NCBI GenBank assembly: GCA_001464275.1
Contig: LNFL01000101.1
Coordinates: 1-42,069, forward strand
Origin: Actinobacteria bacterium Ga0077560
GTDB lineage: Bacteria; Actinomycetota; Thermoleophilia; Miltoncostaeales; Miltoncostaeaceae
Length of the DNA: 42,069 nt
Reading direction: 5' to 3'
The translations under genes and the position numbers were made by a program. Below, in pieces: positions 17,359 to 25,146 of the stretch. The notes under the pieces were generated by a model that did no database searches, was not told where the DNA came from, and was given only the letters and a program-made list of their open reading frames with translations. Position 1 is the stretch's first letter, and the number at the start of each line of letters is the position of its first letter.

Positions 17359-18350
17359 GCGGGGGCCCCGCGACGGGGACCGGTGATCTGGCGGCGGCGG
17401 TCCTGTCCGGGGACCGCCGCGCCCTCGCCCGCGGCATCACCCTGGTGGAGTCCACGCGGGCCGACCACCGCGAGCAGGCCGAGGCGCTGCTGGAGCACCT
17501 GCTCCCGCACGCCGGGCGCGCGGTGCGCCTGGGGGTGAGCGGGGCGCCGGGCGTGGGCAAGAGCACGCTCATCGAGGCCCTCGGGCTGCTGGTGGTGGGG
17601 CGTGGCCACCGCCTCGCGGTCCTGGCCATCGACCCCTCCAGCTCGCGCAGCGGCGGCTCGATCCTCGGCGACAAGACCCGGATGGCCGAGCTGGCGCGAC
17701 ACGAGTCGGCCTTCATCCGCCCGTCGCCGGCCGGCACGACGCTCGGCGGCGTGGCGCGCCGCACGCGTGAGGCCATGGTGCTGTGCGAGGCGGCCGGCGC
17801 GGACGTGATCGTGGTGGAGACGGTGGGCGTGGGCCAGTCGGAGACCGCGGTCGCCGCGATGACCGACCTTTTCCTGCTGCTGGTCTCGCCCGGCGGCGGC
17901 GACGAGCTGCAGGGCATCAAGCGGGGCATCATGGAGCTGGCCGACGTGGTGGCGGTCAACAAGGCCGACGGCGACCTGCTTCCCGCCGCCACTCGCGCGG
18001 TGGCCGCCTACGCCGGGGCGCTGCACCTCATGATCCCCCGGCATCGTGACCTGCCGGCCGTGGCCCTGCCGGTGTCGGCCATGGAGGGCACGGGCCTGGA
18101 GGGCCTGTGGGACGAGCTGCTGCGCCGGCGCGCGCACCTGGAGGCCACGGGTGAACTGCGCGCGATGCGAGCGGCTCAGGCCCGCGACTGGATGTGGAGC
18201 GAGGTGCGGGAGGGGCTCATCGACCGGGCACGCCGCGCGGCGGGGCCGCTGGCGGCCGAGCTGGAGGCGCGCGTGGGTGACGGGGCGGTGCTGCCGCACC
18301 TGGCCGCCGCCAGGATCCTGGAGCGCGTGCTCCAGGATCCCGAGGGCTGA
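17355..18350 (+). CDS. meaB: Methylmalonyl-CoA mutase-associated GTPase MeaB
   Basis: 331 residues from the GTG at 17355, overlapping the mutase stop. MeaB is a G3E-family GTPase that gates cobalamin loading and protects the mutase. The P-loop is GAPGVGKST (K69), the switch region includes ETVGVGQSE, and the base-specificity motif is [18 protein letters not shown] is a family signature. Adjacency with the mutase fixes the role. A perfect 12-bp hairpin is embedded in the last 40 bp of the coding sequence. Confidence 0.96.
   Translation: MSGGPATGTGDLAAAVLSGDRRALARGITLVESTRADHREQAEALLEHLLPHAGRAVRLGVSGAPGVGKSTLIEALGLLVVGRGHRLAVLAIDPSSSRSGGSILGDKTRMAELARHESAFIRPSPAGTTLGGVARRTREAMVLCEAAGADVIVVETVGVGQSETAVAAMTDLFLLLVSPGGGDELQGIKRGIMELADVVAVNKADGDLLPAATRAVAAYAGALHLMIPRHRDLPAVALPVSAMEGTGLEGLWDELLRRRAHLEATGELRAMRAAQARDWMWSEVREGLIDRARRAAGPLAAELEARVGDGAVLPHLAAARILERVLQDPEG
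18313..18340. terminator. Perfect hairpin inside the meaB 3' end, between convergent genes
   Basis: Arms GGATCCTGGAGC (18313-18324) and its exact complement (18329-18340) enclose GCGT. The gap between the two convergent stop codons is only 4 bp, so the terminator appears to be housed within the meaB coding sequence. No T-run follows. Confidence 0.6.
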
Positions 18351-18354
18351 CGGG

Positions 18355-19839
18355 CTAGCCGGCCACCGGCGGCTGCGGGGTCACCGGACGCGGCCGGGCG
18401 ACCACCTGCGTCTCGAAGGCGGTCCGCACGCGCGGGGCGTTGCCCGCGACCGCGACCGCCGAGCCCGCCCGGTCACCGGGCGTGACCGTGCCGAAGCGCA
18501 CCGACACCCGGAACGTGCGCGTGGCACCGGGCGCGAGGGTGCCGAGGCGCCACACGAGACGGCCGGACACCAGCCGCGCGCCCTTCGGCTGCTGGGTGAG
18601 GGCCGCGCCGGTGGGCAGGAACTGCTGGAGCACCACGTCTCGGGCGGGATTGCGCCCGCGGTTGCGGACGGTGATCCGGTAGGTGGCCAGGCCACCCACC
18701 TGCACGCGCGTGCTGCCCTGTGTCGCCAGACCGAGCGTGGTGCGCTGCGCCGCGATGCCGCCGCCGTCGCCCGGCGTGACCTGCGTGCACAGCCCGCCGG
18801 TCACGGTGACCGCCCGGAAGGCGGTGTCATTGGCCGGGTTGGTGTCGCCGGGCAGGGAGATGCGCGCGTCGTTGCGCGCCCCGGTGCCGCACATGGCCTG
18901 GGTGATGGCCAGGGTGCCCCGGTAGGTGAGCGAGGCGCCGGGGCCGAGCTGGGCCGGCACCGCTCCGGCGGGGGCGAGGTCGGCCAGCGCCGGGTCGGTC
19001 ACCGTGAGGCCCGCGGTCGCCACGGGCACGTCACCGGGGTTGGTCACGGTGATCGTGTACTGGGCGTTCTGCCCGGGTGAGTAGCTGGTGGCGTCGGTGG
19101 TGACCGAGACCGCCAGGTCGCTCACGCAGGCGACCGTGAACGATGCCGCGGAGTTGTTGTTCGCCAGGTTGGTCTCGCGCGTCTCGAGCGTGAGGTTGGC
19201 CTGCACGGCGCCCGTGAGGAGCCGGCCGCAGTCGTCCCGTCCCGGACGGGTGATGCCGCGGTAGAACAGGTCCTCACCGGGCAGGAGCTCGTCGGGCTGT
19301 TCCCCGACGTTGACCATGGGCGGCAGGTCCTGGGTGACGAAGAACAGCGAGACGATCCGGGGGACCGGCGTGATGCCGGTGTTGCGGATGCGGACGGTCC
19401 AGGTGACGTCCTCGCCGGGACGGGCGGTCGCGCGGTCGGTGCTGAGATCCGCGGCCACGTCGAACCCGCACGCCGGGCTGGCCGCGCTGGCCGTGGCGGC
19501 CTGTCCGTCGAGGTTCCAGGTGAGCGACCCCGTGAAGTCCAGGGCGGGCGTGCCGAACCACGTCCGGTCGTCGCCGTAGCCGGGCCGGGGCGCCGTGTCG
19601 GGCGCAAAGACCACGTCCTGGCCGCGGTCCGACGGGGCCGGGCTGAACCGGTTGAGCGGGCCCGGCGGGATGATCGCCTGATTCGGAGTGGGGTTCGAGT
19701 ACCCGAAGTAGGCGGTGAGACCGCCGGGACGGGGTGCGACGCAGGTGACCTGCGGGGTGACCGCGGCGGCGCCCGAGGTCCAGAGGAGCAGCGCCCCGCC
19801 GGTGAGCGCGCCGAGTGCGGAAAGTCGTGTGTGCGTCAT
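18355..19839 (-). CDS. Secreted protein with DUF11-type repeats
   Basis: 494 residues from the ATG at 19839, preceded by GGGAG. A signal peptide ends near AAAVTPQ (residues 1-26). The mature protein has three Ig-like segments of the DUF11/CARDB type: about residues 125-230 (TARPGEDVTWTVRIRNTG), 235-345 (SYSPGQNAQYTITVTNPGD) and 380-480 (RVQVGGLATYRITVRNRGRN), each with the N-x-G-x2-P pattern. Paired cysteines suggest disulfides. It ends PVTPQPPVAG with no sorting signal, so it is probably secreted or loosely wall-bound. A structural or adhesive surface role is inferred. Confidence 0.85.
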   Translation of the reverse strand: MTHTRLSALGALTGGALLLWTSGAAAVTPQVTCVAPRPGGLTAYFGYSNPTPNQAIIPPGPLNRFSPAPSDRGQDVVFAPDTAPRPGYGDDRTWFGTPALDFTGSLTWNLDGQAATASAASPACGFDVAADLSTDRATARPGEDVTWTVRIRNTGITPVPRIVSLFFVTQDLPPMVNVGEQPDELLPGEDLFYRGITRPGRDDCGRLLTGAVQANLTLETRETNLANNNSAASFTVACVSDLAVSVTTDATSYSPGQNAQYTITVTNPGDVPVATAGLTVTDPALADLAPAGAVPAQLGPGASLTYRGTLAITQAMCGTGARNDARISLPGDTNPANDTAFRAVTVTGGLCTQVTPGDGGGIAAQRTTLGLATQGSTRVQVGGLATYRITVRNRGRNPARDVVLQQFLPTGAALTQQPKGARLVSGRLVWRLGTLAPGATRTFRVSVRFGTVTPGDRAGSAVAVAGNAPRVRTAFETQVVARPRPVTPQPPVAG

Positions 19840-19964
19840 GTTGCCGGGCAGTCTCCCACGTTCATCGGACATACGGAACCGTGAGCCCTGAAGATCGGTC
19901 GGCTTGCGGAATCGAAGTACGCCGCGGGGCGGGGCAGCCCTGCCGGGCCCACTCACTGAACAAC

Positions 19965-19993
19965 TTGACAACTGATCGGTTGTAGACGACCAT
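19965..19993 (+). promoter_or_regulatory. Promoter and ArsR-family operator upstream of arsR-mmpL
   Basis: TTGACA (19965-19970) is a perfect -35. With a 17-bp spacer the -10 would be GACCAT (19988-19993), which fits only in part. The palindrome ACAACTGATCGGTTGT (19968-19983) overlaps the -35 and spacer, with 5-bp perfect arms and a central GATC; it is the likely self-repression site of the ArsR protein. Confidence 0.55.
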
Positions 19994-20028
19994 GCGTCGC
20001 GTCAACGAGTGCAGGAGGACGCAGCTCC

Positions 20029-20370
20029 ATGGCCATGCCGCACCCCCTTCCCGAGCCCGTCGTGGAGCTCGTGGCGGAACGATTCCGATGCATGGGCGAG
20101 CCCATGCGCATCCGGATCCTCGAGTACCTGCGTGACGGCGAGCGCACCGTCGGCGAGATCACCGCGGCGCTCGGCGCCACGCAGCAGAACGTCTCCAAGC
20201 ACCTGGGCGTGCTCAACCGCGCCGGCATCGTGGGCCGCCGCAAGGAGGGCACGGCCGCCCGGTACGCCATCACCGACCCCATGGTCCTGGACCTGTGCGA
20301 GCGCGTCTGCGCGTCGCTGCGCGACCAGGTGAACGAGCTGGCCGACCTGCTCGGGGAGGCCGCGCGATGA
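20029..20370 (+). CDS. ArsR-family winged-helix repressor
   Basis: 113 residues. The winged HTH is TVGEITAALGATQQNVSKHLGVL (core ATQQNVSKHL), followed by a beta-wing GRRKEGTAARYAI. FRCMGEPMRIRILEYL is the family dimer helix. No CxC metal site is present, so it is not an obvious arsenic or heavy-metal sensor of the classical alpha3 type. GGAGG lies upstream of the ATG at 20029; a second ATG at 20035 is possible. It overlaps the MMPL gene by ATGA, so the repressor likely controls that transporter. Confidence 0.9.
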   Translation: MAMPHPLPEPVVELVAERFRCMGEPMRIRILEYLRDGERTVGEITAALGATQQNVSKHLGVLNRAGIVGRRKEGTAARYAITDPMVLDLCERVCASLRDQVNELADLLGEAAR

Positions 20371-22472
20371 CCGCCGTCGGACCCATCGGACGGCTCGGCC
20401 GCTGGTCGGCGGGACACGTCCGCAGCGTCGTCGCACTGTGGATCGTCGCGCTCGTGGGTCTGGGGATCTTCGCCCCGGCCGCCGAGCACGCCCTCTCGGG
20501 CGCCGGCTGGCAGGACTCCACCAGCGAGTCGGTGGCCGCCCGCGACCTGGTGCAGCAGAACTTCGGCGGGATGAGCGGCAGCGCCCTGATGGTGGTGGTG
20601 CACTCCGAGTCGGCCAGGTTCGGCGATCCGGCGTTCACCGCGGTGGTCGACCGGGCAACCGCGGTCCTGGAGGGCTCGGACGCCATCGCGACCGTGCGGC
20701 CCCCGCAGCCCGGCCAGACCGTGAGCAACGACGGCCACACCGCCGTGATCATGGGCGGCGGCTCGCAGAACACCACGGGCATGGTCCGCGCGGCCGACGA
20801 CCTGAAGGGCGACCTGCGCGACGCCGGCGCCGACGGGGTGTCCGTGGAGCTGACGGGCCAGTCGGCCATGTGGTCGGACTTCAACGAGGCCAACAAGACG
20901 GCGATGATGAAGTCCGAGCTGCTGAGCTGGCCGGTCACGCTCACGATCCTGGTGCTGGCCTTCGGGGCCCTCGTCGCCGCGACCCTCCCGCTGATGCTCA
21001 CCATCATCGCCCTGGCGATGTCGGCCGGCTCGCTCTACCTGGCCACGCAGGTCACCGACGTGTCCATCTGGGCCATGAACTTCGCGCTGATGTTCGCGTT
21101 GGCGCTGGGGATCGACTACGCCCTGTTCATCGTCCAGCGGTTCCGCGGGGCGCTGATGGGCTCCCACCTGGAGCGCGAGGAGGCGGTGGCGGTCACGATG
21201 GACACCGCGGGCAAGGCGGTCCTCTTCTCGGGCCTCACCGTGCTGATCTCGCTGTCGGCGGTCCTCATGGTCCCCAGCCCCGCGTTCCGCTCGATGGCGA
21301 TCGGGATCATGCTCTCGGTGGTCTTCATCCTGCTGGCCACGCTCACGCTGCTGCCGGCCGTGCTGGGCAAGCTGGGGGACCGGGTCAACCGCTTCTCGCT
21401 GCCGTGGGTCCACGAGGGCGAGCACCGTTCGCCGCGGTTCGCCCGGTGGGGTGAGTTCCTGTGGCGGCGCCCCGGGATCGTCGCGGTCGCGTCGCTGGCC
21501 GTCCTGCTGCTGCTGGCGCTGCCCGTCATCGGGCTGCGCACGGGAATGCCGAGCATCAAGGTGGTGCCGGAGGGCGACACCGCCCGCGTGGGGTACACGC
21601 AGGTGCAGGCCGCCTTCGGCCCGGGCGCGCCCGGGGCGCTGCAGCTGGTGGGTCCCGTCGCGGACGTCACCGACGCCGCCCGCATCGCCGGCGCCGATCC
21701 CGCGATCGCCAACGTCACGCCGGTGCAGCCGGGTGGCGGCGGCCTGGGCCTCGTCCAGGCGGTCCCGGGCGTGGATCCGTCGGACCCGGCCCTCGGGACC
21801 ACCATCGACCGGCTGCGGGACACGCTTCCCGCGAACGTGCTGGTGGGCGGTGGCGCGGCCGAGAACCACGACCTGGAGGCGGCGCTGCGCACCTACACCC
21901 CGCTTGCGATCGGGGTGATCCTGGTGCTCGGGTTCCTGCTGCTGCTGGTGGCCCTGCAGGCGCCGCTGGCCGCTGCCATCGGTGTGCTGTCGAGCCTGCT
22001 CGCCACGGGCGCCGCGTTCGGCGTGGCCCGGCTGATCTTCCAGGAGGGGCACCTGTCCGGCCTGCTGGGCTTCGAGTCGCAGGGTTTCCTGGACGCCTGG
22101 GGTCCGATCTTCTTCTTCGCGATGATCTTCGCGATCTCGATGGACTACACGGTGTTCCTGATGTCCTCGGCGAAGGAGCACTGGGACCGCTCGCACAACG
22201 CCCGCGAGGCGATGGTGGGGGGGCTGGCGCACAGCGGCCGGGTCATCCTGGCGGCGGCCGGCGTGATGGTGGCGGTGTTCCTCACCTTCGCGCTCAGCGG
22301 CCCGCTGCCCCCGAAGGAGATGGGGATCATCCTCGGCGTCGCGGTGCTCCTGGACGCGGTCCTGGTGCGGTTGCTGCTGGTGCCCGTGCTCCTGCGGTTC
22401 GCGGGCGCGGCGGCCTGGTGGCAGCCGCGGTGGCTCGACCGGATGCTCCCGGACGTGCGCTTCGGCCACTGA
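20367..22472 (+). CDS. MMPL/RND-family membrane transporter
   Basis: 701 residues from the ATG at 20367. The layout is RND-like in two halves: TM1 near residues 15-35, an extracytoplasmic domain, five TMs, a second domain, then six TMs. The paired proton-relay motifs GIDYALF (about residue 250) and SMDYTVF (about residue 590) are intact, as in MmpL3-type lipid exporters and YdfJ-like proteins. Substrate is unknown; lipid or hydrophobic-compound export is typical. It is cotranscribed with an ArsR repressor, which suggests inducible efflux rather than constitutive cell-envelope assembly. Confidence 0.9.
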   Translation: MTAVGPIGRLGRWSAGHVRSVVALWIVALVGLGIFAPAAEHALSGAGWQDSTSESVAARDLVQQNFGGMSGSALMVVVHSESARFGDPAFTAVVDRATAVLEGSDAIATVRPPQPGQTVSNDGHTAVIMGGGSQNTTGMVRAADDLKGDLRDAGADGVSVELTGQSAMWSDFNEANKTAMMKSELLSWPVTLTILVLAFGALVAATLPLMLTIIALAMSAGSLYLATQVTDVSIWAMNFALMFALALGIDYALFIVQRFRGALMGSHLEREEAVAVTMDTAGKAVLFSGLTVLISLSAVLMVPSPAFRSMAIGIMLSVVFILLATLTLLPAVLGKLGDRVNRFSLPWVHEGEHRSPRFARWGEFLWRRPGIVAVASLAVLLLLALPVIGLRTGMPSIKVVPEGDTARVGYTQVQAAFGPGAPGALQLVGPVADVTDAARIAGADPAIANVTPVQPGGGGLGLVQAVPGVDPSDPALGTTIDRLRDTLPANVLVGGGAAENHDLEAALRTYTPLAIGVILVLGFLLLLVALQAPLAAAIGVLSSLLATGAAFGVARLIFQEGHLSGLLGFESQGFLDAWGPIFFFAMIFAISMDYTVFLMSSAKEHWDRSHNAREAMVGGLAHSGRVILAAAGVMVAVFLTFALSGPLPPKEMGIILGVAVLLDAVLVRLLLVPVLLRFAGAAAWWQPRWLDRMLPDVRFGH

Positions 22473-22490
22473 TGCCGGGGGCGTGACCGC

Positions 22491-23501
22491 TCAGGCGGCC
22501 ATGTCCTGAAGGGCGGCGACCGGCCCCAGCGCGACCACCAGGTCGCCTGGGGCCAACGCCGTGGGCCCGTCGGGTGCTGCCCGCATCGCGTCGGTGCCGG
22601 CGGGACGGATCGCGAGGACCGTGACCCCCGGGAAGCGGGCCGGGACCTCAGCCACACGCAGGCCGTCGGTGGCGGATCCCGCGCGCACCAGCAGCTCCTC
22701 CAGGCGCAGGTCGGGAGCCACGGCGACCAGGTCCAGGAAGTCCACGACCGCGGGGCGGATGGACACCGAGGCCATGAGCTTCCCCGAGAGGGCGTAGGGC
22801 TGGATGACCCGGTCGGCTCCGGCACGCTGGAGGCGGTCGGTCGACTCGGGGTCGGATGCGCGCGCGACCACGAGCAGGCCGGGCCGCAGCGCGCGGCCGG
22901 TGAGCGTGACGTAGACGTTGAGCGCGTCGGAGTCGAGGGCGCAGACGAGGCCCCGCGCGTGTTCGATGCCGGCCGCCCGCAGCGTCGCCTCGCGGGAGGC
23001 GTCCTCGCACAGGTGCGCCAGCCCCGCCACGGTGAGCTCGTCGGCGACCTCGGGCCGGTGGTCGATCACCACCACCTCCAGGCCCTGCTGGGCGAACTCC
23101 GCCGCGGCGGCGCGGCCCACCCGGCCGTACCCGCAGATGATGAAGTGGCCGCGCAAACGGCCGATGTCCCGTCGCACCCGCGCCCCCCTGAGCGTCGCCT
23201 CCAACTGGCCGGACATGATGAGCTCGGTGGTGGCCGCCAGGAAGGCGAACACCGTGATGAGGCCGAGCACGATGAGCGAGATCGTGAAGCCCTCGCCGAG
23301 GGCGCCGAGCGGCCGGACCTCGCGATAGCCGATCGTGCTGAGGGTGATGACGGTCATGTAGACCGCCTCGCGCACGCTCCAGCCCAGCAGCAGCACGTAT
23401 CCCGCAACGCCGTAGAGCGTTGCTGCAATGAGCATGCCGATGGGCAGGCGGTAGCGGCCCACGAGCGCCCAGATCGTCATGCCGGTGCGGTTCTCGGCCA
23501 T
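22491..23501 (-). CDS. Two-TM potassium channel-like protein with RCK (TrkA_N/TrkA_C) domains
   Basis: 336 residues from the ATG at 23501. TM1 is about residues 20-40, the pore helix and filter about 47-62, TM2 about 72-90. A cytoplasmic RCK_N Rossmann domain begins at residue 118 with CGYGRVGR, and a TrkA_C domain occupies about 245-336. The filter reads T56-I-G-Y-R60, with Arg where K+ channels have Gly or other small residues. The RCK core looks intact. The upstream in-frame extension is low-complexity and overlaps the divergent gene, so it was not used. Selectivity cannot be assumed. Confidence 0.88.
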   Translation of the reverse strand: MAENRTGMTIWALVGRYRLPIGMLIAATLYGVAGYVLLLGWSVREAVYMTVITLSTIGYREVRPLGALGEGFTISLIVLGLITVFAFLAATTELIMSGQLEATLRGARVRRDIGRLRGHFIICGYGRVGRAAAAEFAQQGLEVVVIDHRPEVADELTVAGLAHLCEDASREATLRAAGIEHARGLVCALDSDALNVYVTLTGRALRPGLLVVARASDPESTDRLQRAGADRVIQPYALSGKLMASVSIRPAVVDFLDLVAVAPDLRLEELLVRAGSATDGLRVAEVPARFPGVTVLAIRPAGTDAMRAAPDGPTALAPGDLVVALGPVAALQDMAA

Positions 23502-23622
23502 CGACGGGATCTTGCCCGATCGCCCGGTCGTCGCCGCGGCGGAGGCGGGGGAGGGCCGGGGGAGGGGGCGACGGCCGAAACGGGGGTGGAACCACTCCCT
23601 CAGGCAGGCTTTCCTACCGCCG

Positions 23623-24669
23623 ATGCAGCGCGCCATGACCTTCTCGCAGATTCCCGCCGCCCGGGCGGCACTCGTGTTCCTGACCGTCCTCCTGCTGGCG
23701 GTGCTCGCCGCGGGGCCGGCCTCCGCGGCGACGGTGACCGTGGCGCCCGGGGACACCCTGTCGGGGATCGCCGCCCGCCATGGCGTGAGCGCCTCGGCGC
23801 TGGCGGCGGCGAACGGCCTGGCCGACCCGAACCACGTGGTGGTGGGCGCGCGGCTGCGCCTTCCCGGCTCCGGCGTCTCGGTCACGGCGTCCGCGGGATC
23901 GGTGGTCGTGCGCGCGGGGGACTCGCTGTCGGCGATCGCCGCCCGCCACGGGGTGAGCCCGGCGGCGCTGGTGGCCGCCAACGGCCTTCGCGACCCCGAC
24001 CACATCGTGGCCGGCACCCGCCTGCGCCTCCCCGGCTCCGGGTCGGCCGTCGCGTCGGGCGGGACCACAGGGGCCACCGTGACGGTGCGGCCGGGGGACA
24101 CCCTCTCCGCCATCGCCGGCCGGGCCGGCGTATCGCTGTCCGCGTTGGCGGGCGTCAACGGGCTCGCCAACCCCAACGCCATCCACGCCGGGCAGGTCCT
24201 GCGGCTCCCCTCGGGGGCGACGGGCGGCTCGACCGGGTCGTCCACGGCGCCCCGGTACCTCGCGCCGACGGTCACCGTTCCCCGGTCCGAGGTGGGCGCC
24301 CTGATCTCTCGCGCCGCCGCCCGGTATGGGGTCGACCCCTCCCTTGCGCGGGCCATCGCCTGGCACGAGAGCGGCTACAGCCAGTTCATGCACTCCCACG
24401 CCGGCGCCATCGGGGTGATGCAGCTCATGCCCTACACCGCCGACTGGGCCGGCCCGGCCCTGGTGGGGCGCCGCATCGATGCCCGCAACGTCCACGACAA
24501 CATCGAGGCGGGCGTGGCCTTCATCGCCTGGCTCCAGCGCCGCACTGGCGACCGCCGCCGCACCGCCATGGCGTACTACCAGGGGCTGCACTCCCTCACC
24601 GAGCGCGGGCCCTACGACGACACGGTCGCCTACGGCGCCTCCGTCATGGCTCTCCTGGGCCGCGTCTGA
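23623..24669 (+). CDS. Secreted LysM-repeat lytic transglycosylase
   Basis: 348 residues from the ATG at 23623 (ATG 23635 is possible). A signal peptide ends in ASA at residue 35. Three LysM domains follow, about residues 36-82, 90-134 and 147-190, each starting with V-x-PGDTLSxIA or V-x-AGDSLSAIA. A goose-type/Slt lysozyme-like domain covers about 222-340, with the catalytic Glu predicted at E249 in WHESGYSQ and the GVMQLMP motif. It would bind and cleave peptidoglycan during growth or germination-like remodelling. The 3' gap holds the palindrome arrays. Confidence 0.93.
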   Translation: MQRAMTFSQIPAARAALVFLTVLLLAVLAAGPASAATVTVAPGDTLSGIAARHGVSASALAAANGLADPNHVVVGARLRLPGSGVSVTASAGSVVVRAGDSLSAIAARHGVSPAALVAANGLRDPDHIVAGTRLRLPGSGSAVASGGTTGATVTVRPGDTLSAIAGRAGVSLSALAGVNGLANPNAIHAGQVLRLPSGATGGSTGSSTAPRYLAPTVTVPRSEVGALISRAAARYGVDPSLARAIAWHESGYSQFMHSHAGAIGVMQLMPYTADWAGPALVGRRIDARNVHDNIEAGVAFIAWLQRRTGDRRRTAMAYYQGLHSLTERGPYDDTVAYGASVMALLGRV

Positions 24670-24713
24670 TCCACACGCCCGCCGGCCGCGTCCCGAGGGC
24701 GTCCCCGCCCACC

Positions 24714-25102
24714 GTCCAATTGAACGCCCGCGTGTGCAATTGCACATCCACGCTCCCAAGTGGACACCCCGCTCCGGGCCTCGGACGGGCTCCCGGGGGA
24801 CGCGGGTCCATCCAATTGAACGTCCGGGTGTCCAATTGGACATCGGGAGCCCGGCGTCAGGACGGCGGCCACCGGTGGGCGGGCGGGGTCCGTCCAATTG
24901 AACGTCCGCGTGTGCAATTGCACATCCACGCGTTCAACCGGACACCCGGGACCCGGCGTCCAGAAGGGGCGGCCCGGAGTCCACGGAGCGTCCAATTGCA
25001 CGTCCCGGTGCGCAAGTGGACATCCGAGACCAGGCGCCAGGACGTCGGTCGCCGGTGGTCGGGCGGGTCCGTCTAATTGGACGCCGGCGTGTGCAATTGC
25101 AC
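24714..25102. repeat. Five clusters of 12-bp CAATTG palindromes at exact 20-bp spacing
   Basis: The motif is GTNCAATTGNAC. Units begin at: cluster A 24714, 24734, 24754 (last degenerate); B 24810, 24830; C 24892, 24912, 24932 (last degenerate); D 24990, 25010 (last degenerate); E 25071, 25091. Within each cluster the starts are exactly 20 bp apart. Three fully symmetric versions occur: GTGCAATTGCAC, GTCCAATTGGAC and, in the second locus, GTTCAATTGAAC. The 8-bp spacers resemble GTCCGCGT after unit 1 and ATCCACGC after unit 2. This AT-rich core is striking in such GC-rich DNA. The whole 477-bp gap between the convergent transglycosylase and GH18 genes holds these and one terminator hairpin, with no gene. 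Confidence 0.9.
24714..25102. repeat. Higher-order ~179-bp tandem repeat carrying the palindrome clusters
   Basis: Clusters A to C, B to D and C to E are 178, 180 and 179 bp apart. Copy 1 runs 24714-24891, copy 2 runs 24892-25070, and 25071-25102 begins a third copy. Sequence outside the palindromes is similar but has diverged: after clusters B and D the stretches share CAGGACG, CCGGTGG and GGGCGGG in order. Palindromes are better kept than the DNA between them. Confidence 0.8.
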
Positions 25103-25103
25103 G

Positions 25104-25134
25104 GCGGGGCGTCCGCATCGTCCGGACGCCCCGC
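25104..25134. terminator. Bidirectional hairpin terminator before the GH18 stop
   Basis: An 11-bp perfect stem (GCGGGGCGTCC and complement, 25104-25114 and 25124-25134) with a 9-nt loop lies 13 bp beyond the GH18 stop. It can serve the convergent gene pair. Confidence 0.6.
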
Positions 25135-25146
25135 GGTACGGCCCGG

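Noticed and set aside
19840-20028. Additional small gene between the DUF11 and arsR genes
   Set aside because: Only short frames without SD; the gap is explained by two promoters and the ArsR-type operator.
24714-25102. CRISPR array
   Set aside because: Units are 20 bp with short similar spacers and internal palindromes; there are no long identical repeats, no unique ~30-bp spacers and no cas genes.
24709-25118. Coding frames through the palindrome region
   Set aside because: Predicted peptides only repeat the translated palindromes (NWT, QLN, CNC-type motifs), have no SD and run in every frame; this is non-coding repeat DNA.
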